From the NCBI RefSeq assembly GCF_004365355.1, contig NZ_SODP01000001.1, positions 2,115,473-2,179,472 on the forward strand: a DNA stretch of 64,000 nucleotides, written 5' to 3'. The DNA is from Kribbella pratensis. GTDB taxonomy: Bacteria > Actinomycetota > Actinomycetes > Propionibacteriales > Kribbellaceae. This document shows positions 8,772 through 17,225 of the stretch, piece after piece (within the stretch, counting starts at the first letter, position 1; every line of letters begins with the position of its first letter). Below the pieces are notes generated by a model. It did no database searches and was not told where the DNA came from. It saw only the letters and a program-made list of their open reading frames with translations. Made by a program: the position numbers and the translations under genes.

Positions 8772-9815
8772 CTAATCCTCCGCCAGCCTGCTCTCGAACA
8801 GACCACGGACACCCGGCTCGGCACGCAACAGCTCCAACGCGAAGTCTGCGTGCCCGGGCACATACCCGTTGCCGACCAGCATCGTCACGTCGGCCGCCAG
8901 CCCCTCCGCGCCGAGCGCCGCGGCCGAGAACGATGTCGCCATCGAGAAGAAGATCACCGTGCCGCCGGCGGCGGTCGACAGGACGGCGCCGTGCTCACAC
9001 CCGGGGACGTCGACGCAGACAACGGTGATGTCCGCGGGTCCCCCGGCGTCCGCGACCGCGTTGGCGAGCGCCACCGGATCGCGGGCATCGGCCAGCGCGA
9101 CGACATCGGCGATACCGGCCTGCGTCAGCTTGTCCTGCTCGGCCTGGAACGGCACGATCCCGATCGTCCGGGCCGCTCCGGCCGAGCGGGCCGCGGCCAG
9201 CGACAACGAGCCGGATTTGCCTGCGCCGCCAATAACTGACACGACAGGCTTTGTGCCTTTGTCGACATACGAGCGGACCACGCGAGCGGTCAGCGCGGGT
9301 GCGCCGCAGACATCCATGACGGCCAGCGAGAGTTCAGGCTTCAGGTCGGCAGGCAGCTTCGCGACGATCGACCGGGCGAACAGGATCGCGTGACCCTGCG
9401 CCGGGACCTGCTCGCTCTTGCCGTCCCAGTCCTTCAGCTCGTCGGTGATCTGCAGTGGGGTCAGCGTCAGCGAGACCAGCGTCGCGACGCGGTCGCCCTT
9501 CTGTACGCCGAGCGGCGAGTCGGGGCCTGCCTCGTCAACCACGCCGACGAGCATTCCGCCAGAGCCGGTGACCGGGTTCTGCATCTTGCCGCGAGCCTTG
9601 ACGATGTCCAGGACCGCCGCGCGGATCGCCGTACCGTCGCCGCCGTGCGCCTCGGCCAGCTGTCGGTACGACGCGGCGTCAAGGTTGAGCCGCTCGACCG
9701 CGATCCGGACCTCGTCGGGCCAGATCGCCGGACGTGCGTCGAGTCTGTCCGCCGCCTGCGGCAAGACGCCGGACGGCGCGAGTACGCGGTGCAGTCCTAC
9801 CGGGCTCGATGACAC
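8772..9815 (-). CDS. kdd: L-erythro-3,5-diaminohexanoate dehydrogenase
   Basis: A 347-residue NAD(P)-dependent enzyme that oxidatively deaminates 3,5-diaminohexanoate to 5-amino-3-oxohexanoate. The length matches the family. An N-terminal catalytic region contains NPVTGSGGMLVG (near 80-91) and GHAILFARS. The dinucleotide-binding loop is SVIGGAGKSGSLSLAAAR at about 193-210. It is the first gene of the leftward operon, starting at a GTG (9815) with AGGAGGAC five bases upstream, divergent from kamA. The assignment is supported by the adjacent kamA, kamDE and kal genes. Confidence 0.92.
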   Translation of the reverse strand: MSSSPVGLHRVLAPSGVLPQAADRLDARPAIWPDEVRIAVERLNLDAASYRQLAEAHGGDGTAIRAAVLDIVKARGKMQNPVTGSGGMLVGVVDEAGPDSPLGVQKGDRVATLVSLTLTPLQITDELKDWDGKSEQVPAQGHAILFARSIVAKLPADLKPELSLAVMDVCGAPALTARVVRSYVDKGTKPVVSVIGGAGKSGSLSLAAARSAGAARTIGIVPFQAEQDKLTQAGIADVVALADARDPVALANAVADAGGPADITVVCVDVPGCEHGAVLSTAAGGTVIFFSMATSFSAAALGAEGLAADVTMLVGNGYVPGHADFALELLRAEPGVRGLFESRLAED

Positions 9816-9960
9816 ATGTCCTCCTCGTAGCGGTCAGGCAAAATACTACTCAGACCACGCCTTGACGAGAATTCTTGCGGCGTACTGTTGGATCTGAGGG
9901 AAGTTCTATCGCTATCCTCACATGAGACCGCATCACCACCGAAGTCCTGCGGAGGGACCC
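9816..9960. promoter_or_regulatory. Divergent promoter region between kdd and kamA
   Basis: These 145 bases must drive the leftward kdd operon and rightward kamA. On the minus strand a TAGTAT hexamer (within 9840-9848) is a plausible -10 for kdd. On the plus strand TTGGAT (9888-9893) and TATCCT (9913-9918) are the best, but imperfect, kamA elements (19-base spacer). kamA has GGAGG at 9951-9955. No cobalamin-riboswitch sequence is visible, although KamDE needs B12. No strong palindrome stands out for a lysine-responsive regulator. Confidence 0.5.
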
Positions 9961-11424
9961 GTGACCGATCTGATCACCCCGGAGCTGGCTCGTTCGGAGC
10001 CTGGCGACGGCCAGCCGTACGCGTACCGGCGGGCCGAGCTGGTGGAGCCGGACTGGACCCGGCTGCCCGGCTGGAAGGACGTCACGGCCGAGGAGTGGCG
10101 CTCGGTGCAGTGGCAGCGGTCGCACTGCGTGAAGAACGTGAAGCAGTTGCGTGACGTGATGGGCGACCTGCTCGAGGACCGGTTCTACGACGACCTGACC
10201 CGCGACCAGGCCGAGCGCGCGACGATGTCGATGCTGCTGCCGCCGCAGATGCTCAACACGATCGTGCCGTCCGGTGCAGCCGATTACACAGAGGCGTTCT
10301 ACGCGGACCCGGTCCGCCGCTACATGCTGCCGGTGTTCAGCGACCGTCGTTCGGACTGGCCGTCGCACCCGCACGCAACCCGGGACTCGTTGCACGAGCA
10401 CGAGATGTGGGCCACGGAGGGGTTGACCCACCGATACCCGACCAAGGTCCTTGCGGAGATCCTGCCCACGTGTCCGCAGTACTGCGGTCACTGCACCCGC
10501 ATGGACCTGGTCGGGAACTCGACGCCGGTCATCGACAAGCTCAAGTTCGTCGCCAAGCCGCAGACCCGGCTCGACGACATGCTCGACTACCTGCGCCGTA
10601 CGCCGGGTGTCCGCGACGTCGTCGTTTCCGGCGGCGATGTGGCGAACATGCCGTGGCCGCGGCTCGAGTCGTTCCTGATGAGCCTGCTGGAGATCGAGAA
10701 CATCCGCGACATCCGGCTCGCGACCAAGGCGCTGATGGGGATGCCTCAGCACTGGCTGTCCTCCGACGTCCTGGCCGGCGTGGAGCGCGTCGCGTCGGTG
10801 GCGCGCAACCGGGGCGTGATGATCGCGATGCACACGCACGTGAACGCGGCCCAGTCCGTGACGCCGCTGGTCGCCGAGGCGTCGAAGGCGATGCTGGGGG
10901 CCGGCCTGCGCGACGTCCGCAACCAGGGCGTGCTGATGCGCGGCGTCAACGACTCGGTGCACCAACTGCTCGACCTCTGCTTCGCGCTGCTCGATGGCGC
11001 GAACATCACGCCGTACTACTTCTACATGTGCGACATGATCCCGTTCTCCGAGCACTGGCGGGTGTCGGTGCGCGACGCGCAGCACCTGCAGCACGGCATC
11101 CTCGGATACCTCCCCGGCTTCGCGACGCCGCGCATCGTCTGCGACGTTCCGTACGTCGGGAAGCGGTGGGTGCACCAGCTCTCGGAGTACGACGAGGTCC
11201 GCGGCATCTCGTACTGGAAGAAGAACTACCGCACAGGCATCGAGCAGCAGGACCCCGAGGCGCTGAACCGCACCTACGAGTACTACGACCCGATCGACAC
11301 CCTCCCGGTCGAGGGCCAGCAATGGTGGACGCAGCACGCCGGCACCACCCTCGCCGAGGCCGAGCAACGAGCCGCTGCGTCCCGCGCGGCCGCCGAGGCC
11401 CAGAAGTCCCTGGACCTCTCCTGA
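9961..11424 (+). CDS. kamA: Lysine 2,3-aminomutase (radical SAM)
   Basis: A 487-residue radical-SAM, PLP-dependent enzyme interconverting L-lysine and L-beta-lysine. The iron-sulfur motif is C171-P-Q-Y-C175-G-H-C178. Downstream stretches include VVSGGDVANM and a C-terminal VPYVGKRWV, whose lysine is the likely PLP lysine. The GTG at 9961 is preferred over an ATG at 9922 because GGAGG lies five bases before it, whereas the ATG has no ribosome-binding site. The gene is divergent from kdd-kamDE-kal and ends at a strong hairpin terminator. An N6-acetyltransferase partner, found where beta-lysine is made as an osmolyte, is absent. That favours lysine catabolism. Confidence 0.93.
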   Translation: MTDLITPELARSEPGDGQPYAYRRAELVEPDWTRLPGWKDVTAEEWRSVQWQRSHCVKNVKQLRDVMGDLLEDRFYDDLTRDQAERATMSMLLPPQMLNTIVPSGAADYTEAFYADPVRRYMLPVFSDRRSDWPSHPHATRDSLHEHEMWATEGLTHRYPTKVLAEILPTCPQYCGHCTRMDLVGNSTPVIDKLKFVAKPQTRLDDMLDYLRRTPGVRDVVVSGGDVANMPWPRLESFLMSLLEIENIRDIRLATKALMGMPQHWLSSDVLAGVERVASVARNRGVMIAMHTHVNAAQSVTPLVAEASKAMLGAGLRDVRNQGVLMRGVNDSVHQLLDLCFALLDGANITPYYFYMCDMIPFSEHWRVSVRDAQHLQHGILGYLPGFATPRIVCDVPYVGKRWVHQLSEYDEVRGISYWKKNYRTGIEQQDPEALNRTYEYYDPIDTLPVEGQQWWTQHAGTTLAEAEQRAAASRAAAEAQKSLDLS

Positions 11425-11427
11425 ATC

Positions 11428-11468
11428 CGTCTTCGGTGCCACCAATGCAGGGGGTGGCACCGAAGACG
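11428..11468. terminator. Bidirectional hairpin between kamA and the HAD gene
   Basis: A perfect 16-bp inverted repeat: CGTCTTCGGTGCCACC at 11428-11443 and its complement at 11453-11468, with a nine-base loop. It lies three bases after the kamA stop and ten bases from the end of the convergent HAD gene, so it can end transcription from both sides. There is no long T run, which is common for high-GC actinobacterial terminators. Confidence 0.85.
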
Positions 11469-11478
11469 TCATCGAGGC

Positions 11479-12144
11479 CTACTGAGCGACCGCCAACCCT
11501 TTCAGCTCGGCGAAGGATTTGATCGTGGGGCCGGGCCAGTGCGGGGCTGTGTTGGCATGTTCGAGCGTGCGGATGGCGTGCATTCCAAGCGAGGCAGCGG
11601 CAGGCAGTTCGTTGTCGTTGCCGTCGCCAACAAAGATGCACTCGGTCGGGTCCACGCCGAGGGCATTGCACGCCGTGAGGTAGATGGCCGGCTCGGGTTT
11701 CGCGGCACCTACCTCGGCGGAGAAGGCGGTCGCGTCGAAGTACGGCGCGAGCGGGCTGCCCGGCCACTGGAGTTGGGTCTCGGCGGTGATGTTGCTGACC
11801 AGCCCGATCCGCCAGCCCGCCGCCTTGAACGCGGCCAGCGTGCTCAGCGTCGTCGCAGGAGCCGCACCGAGCAGGCGCTGGGCCAGCGTACGGCGGAGAC
11901 TCGTTGCCTCCTGCACCTGTTCGTCGGTCGGGGTGCCACCGCAACGTTCCGCGATCACCCGGAGCGTGTTCGGCAGATCGCCGTACGCCCCGATGAACCG
12001 CTCGTACGACGCCGCATCGAACTCCCGCTGAAAGGCGACGGCGTCGACACCGAGCGCCGCGCCCATCCGCTCGTTGACCAGAGCACGCTCGGCCTCACCG
12101 CCGGGGATCAGCGTGCTGAACAGGTCCGACAGCAGCGCCCTCAC
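11479..12144 (-). CDS. HAD-superfamily hydrolase (haloacid dehalogenase-like)
   Basis: A 221-residue protein with the HAD motifs: motif I LLSDLFSTL with nucleophile Asp7, motif II GLVSNIT near 123-129, motif III Lys in AAKPEPAIY, and motif IV FVGDGNDNELPAA. The DxF form of motif I resembles the dehalogenase/phosphoglycolate-phosphatase-like branch. The substrate is unknown. The ATG overlaps the stop of the upstream AsnC-type regulator (ATGA at 12141-12144), so both come from one mRNA. It ends facing kamA across a terminator. Confidence 0.85.
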   Translation of the reverse strand: MRALLSDLFSTLIPGGEAERALVNERMGAALGVDAVAFQREFDAASYERFIGAYGDLPNTLRVIAERCGGTPTDEQVQEATSLRRTLAQRLLGAAPATTLSTLAAFKAAGWRIGLVSNITAETQLQWPGSPLAPYFDATAFSAEVGAAKPEPAIYLTACNALGVDPTECIFVGDGNDNELPAAASLGMHAIRTLEHANTAPHWPGPTIKSFAELKGLAVAQ

Positions 12145-12581
12145 AGGGCGGGCGGCCGGCGCTCGTACGGCGTGCTCAGGACGATCGTCGTCGTGGTGGA
12201 GACGTTGGCCCGGGCCCGGATCACGGCCAGCAGGTTCTCCAGCGCGGCCGGCGAGGCGACCCGCACGACGAGGATGTAGCTGGAGTCGCCCGCGACCGAG
12301 TAGCAGGACTCGATCTCCGGTACGTCGCGGAGCCGCTCCGGCGAGTCGTCCGGCTGGGACGGGTCGATCGGCCGGATCGAGATCAGCGCGGTCAGCGGCA
12401 GACCGAGCGCGGTGTGGTCGACGCTGGCGGCGTACCCCTGGATGATGCCGCGCTGCTCGAGGCGCTTGACCCGTTGGTGCACGGCCGACGTGGACAGGCC
12501 GGTCGCCTTGCCCAGGTCGGTGAAGCTCATCCTGCCGTCGGACGCGAGCAGCCCGACGATCTTGCGGTCCAGGTCCTCCAT
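12141..12581 (-). CDS. Lrp/AsnC family transcriptional regulator
   Basis: A 146-residue regulator starting MEDLDRKIVGLLASDGRMSF. It has an N-terminal winged HTH (LGKATGLSTSAVHQRVKRLE, about 22-41) and a C-terminal RAM/effector domain with DSSYILVVRVAS. Family proteins form octamers that sense amino acids. A longer frame begins at 12653, but ATG 12581 gives the family's normal length and removes a non-homologous extension that would overlap the divergent exonuclease gene. It is co-transcribed with the HAD gene. Its closeness to the lysine genes makes it a possible regulator of them, but the sequence does not prove this. Confidence 0.88.
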   Translation of the reverse strand: MEDLDRKIVGLLASDGRMSFTDLGKATGLSTSAVHQRVKRLEQRGIIQGYAASVDHTALGLPLTALISIRPIDPSQPDDSPERLRDVPEIESCYSVAGDSSYILVVRVASPAALENLLAVIRARANVSTTTTIVLSTPYERRPPAL

Positions 12582-12628
12582 CCTGGAGACCCTACTGCCG
12601 GGACCGCCGGGCATGAAAGCATCGCCCC

Positions 12629-13585
12629 ATGCCAGTACCAGATCAAGGGACACCCCAGCGCTTGATGCTGCTCGACACCGCGTCGCTGTACTTCCGTGCG
12701 TTCTTCGGCGTGCCGGACACCATGAAGGCCGCCGACGGTACGCCGACCAACGCGATCCGCGGGCTGCTCGACTTCATCGCGCGCCTCGCCGAGAACCACC
12801 GGCCGACCCATCTGGTCGCCTGCTGGGACGACAACTGGCGGCCGTCCTGGCGGGTGGCGCTGATTCCGTCGTACAAGGCGCAGCGGGTCGAGTTCGTGAC
12901 GCCGAAGGGCGAGCAGGTCGAGGACGTGCCAGACCGGCTCGAGGTCCAGGTGCCGTACATCCGCGCCTGCCTCGAGGCCATCGGTATCGCCGTCGTCGGC
13001 GCGCCGGACCACGAGGCCGACGACGTGATCGGCACGCTGTCGCACCAGGCCACGATGCCGGTCGACGTGGTGACCGGCGACCGCGACCTGTTCCAGCTGA
13101 TCGACGACAGCCGCGGCATCCGGATCGTCTACACGGCGGCCCGCGGCGTCGGGCGCGCGGATGTGTACGACGAGAAGGCGTTGCTGGCGAAGTACGAGAT
13201 CCCGGCTCAGCGGTACGCCGATTTCGCGACGTTGCGCGGGGACGCGTCCGACGGGCTGCCCGGTGTGAAGGGCATCGGCGAGAAGACGGCTGCCGCGCTC
13301 GTCACGGCGTACGGGGATCTGGATGCGATCCGTGCCGCCGCGGCCGACCCGAGTACGCCGATGTCGCCCGGGGTGAAGAAGAAGATCCTCGCGGACAGCG
13401 ACTACCTGGACGTCGCGCCGAAGGTCGTCGCGGTCGCGAAGGACGCACCGGTCGGGACGTACGACGCACGCATCCCGCAGGAGATCAAGGATCCCGAGCG
13501 GTGGCTCGACCTCGTCGAACTGCTGGAGCTCGGCGGCAGTGCGCAACGGGTGATGTCGGCGCTCAACCTGGGGCCGAAGGCATGA
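12629..13585 (+). CDS. 5'-3' exonuclease (PolA N-terminal/FEN-like)
   Basis: A 318-residue stand-alone 5' nuclease. It starts near LMLLDTASLYFRAFFGVPD, which carries the first active-site aspartate. It then shows DDVIGTL and VVTGDRDLFQL (acidic metal ligands, near 130-155), and the helix-hairpin-helix motif GLPGVKGIGEKTAAALV near 209-225. It would remove RNA primers or flaps alongside DNA polymerase I. It leads a tightly packed operon with the M20 peptidase gene and a small HEAT-like gene, joined by ATGA overlaps. It is divergent from the AsnC gene with only 47 bases between the starts. Confidence 0.92.
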   Translation: MPVPDQGTPQRLMLLDTASLYFRAFFGVPDTMKAADGTPTNAIRGLLDFIARLAENHRPTHLVACWDDNWRPSWRVALIPSYKAQRVEFVTPKGEQVEDVPDRLEVQVPYIRACLEAIGIAVVGAPDHEADDVIGTLSHQATMPVDVVTGDRDLFQLIDDSRGIRIVYTAARGVGRADVYDEKALLAKYEIPAQRYADFATLRGDASDGLPGVKGIGEKTAAALVTAYGDLDAIRAAAADPSTPMSPGVKKKILADSDYLDVAPKVVAVAKDAPVGTYDARIPQEIKDPERWLDLVELLELGGSAQRVMSALNLGPKA

Positions 13586-14781
13586 GCCGCACGCGTGAGC
13601 TGGCTGAGGAGTTCCGCGACGAGATCGTCGGGCTTCGGCGGGCGCTGCATCAGGTTCCGGAGTACGACCTGGAGCTGCCGAAGTCGCAGCAGCTGATCCT
13701 CGAAGCGTTGGCCGGTCTGCCGTTGGAGATCACACTCGGCAAGGAGCTGTCCTCGGTGACCGCCGTACTGCGGGGTGGCGGTGGGCCCGGCCCGGTCGTG
13801 TTGTTGCGCGGGGACATGGATGCGCTGCCGGTGACCGAGCGGACCGACGTGCCTTACGTCTCCCAGCATCCCGGGATGATGCATGCGTGTGGTCATGACC
13901 TGCATGTCGCCGGGCTGGTCGGGGCGGCGAAGGTGCTGTCTGCTCTGCAGGCTGAGCTGCCGGGCGATGTGGTGTTCATGTTCCAGCCCGGCGAGGAGAC
14001 GTCGGGTGGGGCGCCGATCATGATCCGCGAAGGTGTGCTGAACGCGGCGGGCCGGCGCGCGGATGCGGCGTACGGGCTGCACGTCGGGTCGGCGTCGCAG
14101 CCGTTGGGGATGTGGAGCAGCAAGCCGGGGTCGTTCATGGCCGCGGCGGACCAGCTGCATGTGCGGGTCATCGGTTCGGGTACGCACGGGTCGACGCCGT
14201 ACCGCGGGAAGGACCCGATCCCGGTGCTGTGCGAGATCGTCGGGGCCCTGCAAACGATGATCACGCGGCAGTTCGATGTGTTCGACCCGGTTGTGCTCAC
14301 GGTCGGGCGGATCGCGGGTGGGACGAAGGAGAACATCATCCCGGACGACGCGTTCTTCGACGCGACGGTCCGGACGTTCTCCGCGGAGACCCGCGCCAAA
14401 GTGCAGCTAGCGTCGACGCAACTGGTCGAGTCGATGGCCGCGGCGCACGGGCTGAAGGCCGAGGTCGAGTACCAGATCGGCTATCCGGTGACGGTCAACG
14501 ACACCGCGGAGTACGAGTTCGCCCGTGACACGATCGTCGACCTGTTCGGCGCGGACCGCTTCCGCGAACGCCCCAACCCGCGCTGCGGCGCCGAGGACTT
14601 CTCCTACATCCTCGAGGAGATCCCAGGTGTCTACCTCAACCTCAGCGCCTGCCGCTCCGCCGACCCCGACGCCGCCCCCGACAACCACTCCCCCTTGGCC
14701 GACTTCGACGACTCCATCCTCCCCGACGGAGCCGCCCTCCTCGCCGAACTAGCCATGCGCCGGCTGGCACGCGGCGCATGA
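13582..14781 (+). CDS. M20-family amidohydrolase (N-acyl-amino-acid deacylase-like)
   Basis: A 399-residue dinuclear metal peptidase/deacylase. Metal-binding motifs are LLRGDMDALP (near 76-85), HACGHDLHVAG (near 98-108) and the catalytic PGEETSGGAP. The Cys before GHD is typical of the M20D amidohydrolase group. A dimerisation lid domain follows (HVRVIGSGTHGSTPY), and the late CGAEDFSYI provides the last ligand. The group hydrolyses N-acetyl or other N-acyl amino acids in the cytoplasm. ATG 13582 overlaps the exonuclease stop. Confidence 0.88.
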   Translation: MSRTRELAEEFRDEIVGLRRALHQVPEYDLELPKSQQLILEALAGLPLEITLGKELSSVTAVLRGGGGPGPVVLLRGDMDALPVTERTDVPYVSQHPGMMHACGHDLHVAGLVGAAKVLSALQAELPGDVVFMFQPGEETSGGAPIMIREGVLNAAGRRADAAYGLHVGSASQPLGMWSSKPGSFMAAADQLHVRVIGSGTHGSTPYRGKDPIPVLCEIVGALQTMITRQFDVFDPVVLTVGRIAGGTKENIIPDDAFFDATVRTFSAETRAKVQLASTQLVESMAAAHGLKAEVEYQIGYPVTVNDTAEYEFARDTIVDLFGADRFRERPNPRCGAEDFSYILEEIPGVYLNLSACRSADPDAAPDNHSPLADFDDSILPDGAALLAELAMRRLARGA

Positions 14782-15311
14782 CGCACTACCGCTCGCGCCG
14801 GATGGTGGTGAAGGGCGACGAGGCCGCGGTCCGAGCGTTCGCCGATCAGCATGGCTGGACGATCGATGCCTCCGATCCCCGCGAGATTTCCTGGGCAGCC
14901 GGACCGGGAGTGTCGCTGCAGTACATCGTCGACCCGCTGTCGCTCGTCGAGTACGTCGTGCTCTCCGGCAACGAGCAGTCCGCAGTCGAGCAGACGACCC
15001 GGATCGTCGCGGACAAGGCGCCGATCTGGACTCTGGACGAGCTGCTGGCCGATGTGTCGGACGGCCCTGAGCGGGCGGCGGCGGTCGCCCGCGCCGGCGT
15101 GGGGGGACCGGACGAGTACGACGAGCGCTTCTTCGCCTGCATCACGACCGCGATGAAGGACCCGGACACCGCGGTTCGCGAGGCGGCGCTGTACGCGACG
15201 GCGTACTCGGCGTACCCGCAGTATCACGATCGTCTGGTCGAGGTCGCCCAGACGGACCCGGATCCGGAACGCCAGGAGGACGCCGATCTGATCCTGGAGT
15301 CGTTCGACTAG
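14778..15311 (+). CDS. Small protein with HEAT-like C-terminal half, unknown function
   Basis: A 177-residue soluble, acidic protein that I do not recognise. The N-terminal half looks like a small mixed alpha/beta domain (MVVKGDEAAVRAFADQHG). The C-terminal part resembles HEAT-type helical repeats (VREAALYATAYSAYPQYHDRL). There is no signal peptide or membrane segment. It overlaps the M20 gene stop by four bases and is therefore part of the exonuclease/M20 operon. No catalytic motif is evident. Confidence 0.75.
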   Translation: MTHYRSRRMVVKGDEAAVRAFADQHGWTIDASDPREISWAAGPGVSLQYIVDPLSLVEYVVLSGNEQSAVEQTTRIVADKAPIWTLDELLADVSDGPERAAAVARAGVGGPDEYDERFFACITTAMKDPDTAVREAALYATAYSAYPQYHDRLVEVAQTDPDPERQEDADLILESFD

Positions 15312-15360
15312 GGAGAATTCCCGATGTCGCGGGCGGTCGGGGGCCAGCAGAATCGCGGGC

Positions 15361-16188
15361 ATGCCCTTTGTTGATGTGCCCGGCGGATACCTGTACTACG
15401 AGCAGCACGGCGCCGGCCCGGATGTGGTCCTGCTGAACGGCGGTCTGGCCGATACCCGGATGTGGAGCTCGACGGTCGCGTGGCTGGCGGACGTGGCGCG
15501 CGTGACCGTATGGGACTGCCGGGACCGCGGCCTGTCGTCCGTGTCGTTGTCCGAGTACGACGAGCTCGCCGACCTGGCTGCGGTCCTGGACGTTGCGGGG
15601 GTCTCGCAGGCGACACTGCTGGGGGTGTCCGACGGCGCGCGGCAGGCATTGGCGTTCGCCCATCGGCATCCGTCGCGGGTGGCTCGGGTCTGCGCGGTTG
15701 CCGGGTCGTTCGGCGAGTTCCCGTCGCCGACGGCGGCCGAGGCTGCGGCGCGGGTGGTGATGCGGGCTCACTTCGCCCAGCAGGCCAAGATCCTCGAGAC
15801 CGGCGACATCCCGGCCGCCGCGGCGAACGACATCACCGCCTGGTGCCCCGCGGTCGACCTCGACGCTCACCGCTTCCTGGTCGGCCTCGCGATCGCCAAC
15901 TCCCGGATCATGCTCATGCCCGAGGACAACGCCCGCGAGCTCGATCCCCCGATCAAACACCGCTTCGCCGAACTCGCAGTACCAGTCTCCATCCTCGTCG
16001 GCGAACACGACTTCCAGGGCACCCAACTCTGGGCCCACCGCCTGGCATCCGAAGCCCCGAACGCCACCCGGACCATCCTCCCGAACGCCGACCACATGCC
16101 AATGTTCTCCGCACCCGAGGCCTTCCGGACCTTCCTCCTCGACGCCCTCGCCGGCACTAGCCCAGCGCCTTCTCCAGCCACGCCATGA
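15361..16188 (+). CDS. Alpha/beta hydrolase
   Basis: A 275-residue alpha/beta-hydrolase-fold enzyme. The oxyanion region is LLNGGLADTRMW near 23-34. The nucleophile elbow is LGVSDGARQAL near 81-91: GVSDG matches G-x-S-x-G with Ser as nucleophile. The late aspartate is probably in ILVGEHDF, and the histidine in NADHMPMF. The gene follows the small HEAT-like gene after a 49-base gap without a clear ribosome-binding site. It overlaps the convergent nucleoside hydrolase gene at the 3' ends by 32 bases. The substrate is unknown. Confidence 0.84.
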   Translation: MPFVDVPGGYLYYEQHGAGPDVVLLNGGLADTRMWSSTVAWLADVARVTVWDCRDRGLSSVSLSEYDELADLAAVLDVAGVSQATLLGVSDGARQALAFAHRHPSRVARVCAVAGSFGEFPSPTAAEAAARVVMRAHFAQQAKILETGDIPAAAANDITAWCPAVDLDAHRFLVGLAIANSRIMLMPEDNARELDPPIKHRFAELAVPVSILVGEHDFQGTQLWAHRLASEAPNATRTILPNADHMPMFSAPEAFRTFLLDALAGTSPAPSPATP

Positions 16189-17146
16189 AAGCGGTGTAGT
16201 CAGCAGACACCGATATGACGATCTCGGTGCCGTCGTCGCTCTGGCTCATGCGCGCACTCGAATCGAGCACGACCCGCTCGCGGACGAACCGCACGCCGGG
16301 CCAGAGCATGGCGGCGGCCAAGGTCAGCGCGTCGTGCTGCATCGTGCCCGGGTACTTCGCCATCCAGCGATCGCAGTGTTCGCGGAACAACCGCTCGAAC
16401 GGGCGCGCGTCCGGCCGAGACCATCGTCGGTAGAGCGGAGAATCCTTGGTGATCTCCATTGCCGGGTTGAAGGTCACGTCGGACAGCACGAACGTCGGCA
16501 GCCATGGCTCCAAGGCCGGCACCATCCGGATCGCCGCCTGCGGGTCCACCCGGAAGTTGTGCTCCGCGCGCGTCGGGTCGCGGTAGTTGATCGCACCACC
16601 CATCTGCGTCACAACCAACTGCGACACCAGCTCAGGCTGCTCTGTCTGCAGCATGGCGAGGTTCGACAACGGCCCCATCCCCACCCACCGGATCCGCCCG
16701 TCCGTCGCCGTACAAAGCTCACTCACCGCCCCGACCACATCGGTCCCCTGCCGCGGGACCTCCGCCGGACACAACCCGTCAATCACCCACATCCGGCTGT
16801 TCCCGAGGTCGGACCCTTCCACCACCCGAACATCCGTCCGCCCCACCAGGTCCAGCAAGTACCGCGCAAACCGAGCCCGCTCCCCGCCGTACTCGTCGCT
16901 GGTAATCACCAACCGCAACTCAGGCACCAACCGAGCAGCAACGACCAGCGCGACCGTGTCATCCGGATCCCCACCAATGTCCGTGTCAACGATCATCGGC
17001 GCCCGCGCGATCGCCGGCTCACCGAGGGCCGGCGGCGGCCCACCCCGAATCAGCGGGCCGGCAAGCTCCTCGAACTCCTCAAAGCTCGCGCTCGTCCCGG
17101 CCAACGCCGCCCACTCGCCCCCGGGATCCACCTCCCCGCCGCCCAT
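16157..17146 (-). CDS. Inosine-uridine preferring nucleoside hydrolase family protein
   Basis: A 329-residue calcium-dependent N-ribohydrolase-like protein. The diagnostic calcium motif D54-T-D56-I-G-G-D60-P-D62-D63 is present, as are the strand MGPLSNLAML and MGGAINYRDPTRAEHNF, which matches the family's asparagine/glutamate ribose-binding loop. The late VTFNPAMEIT and QHDALTLAAAML hold the final aspartate. ATG 17146 is chosen because GGAGG lies five bases upstream; an ATG 36 bases earlier has no such site. A 40-residue N-terminal extension precedes the core. It may share a transcript with the upstream unknown gene, 79 bases away. Confidence 0.88.
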   Translation of the reverse strand: MGGGEVDPGGEWAALAGTSASFEEFEELAGPLIRGGPPPALGEPAIARAPMIVDTDIGGDPDDTVALVVAARLVPELRLVITSDEYGGERARFARYLLDLVGRTDVRVVEGSDLGNSRMWVIDGLCPAEVPRQGTDVVGAVSELCTATDGRIRWVGMGPLSNLAMLQTEQPELVSQLVVTQMGGAINYRDPTRAEHNFRVDPQAAIRMVPALEPWLPTFVLSDVTFNPAMEITKDSPLYRRWSRPDARPFERLFREHCDRWMAKYPGTMQHDALTLAAAMLWPGVRFVRERVVLDSSARMSQSDDGTEIVISVSADYTAFMAWLEKALG

Positions 17147-17225
17147 CGCCACCTCCGCCGATCCGCATGGAATTGAACACATTGTCTACGAACACCCGTT
17201 TGTCACTGTCGTTCCCGCACCGCTC

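Noticed and set aside
9816..9960. Cobalamin riboswitch controlling kdd-kamDE
   Set aside because: The region is short, has no B12-box sequence on either strand, and cannot hold a full AdoCbl riboswitch between the two starts.
9850..11472. 540-codon minus-strand frame antisense to kamA
   Set aside because: Product rich in Arg, His and Val without domain structure. kamA on the plus strand has intact radical-SAM motifs and a ribosome-binding site.
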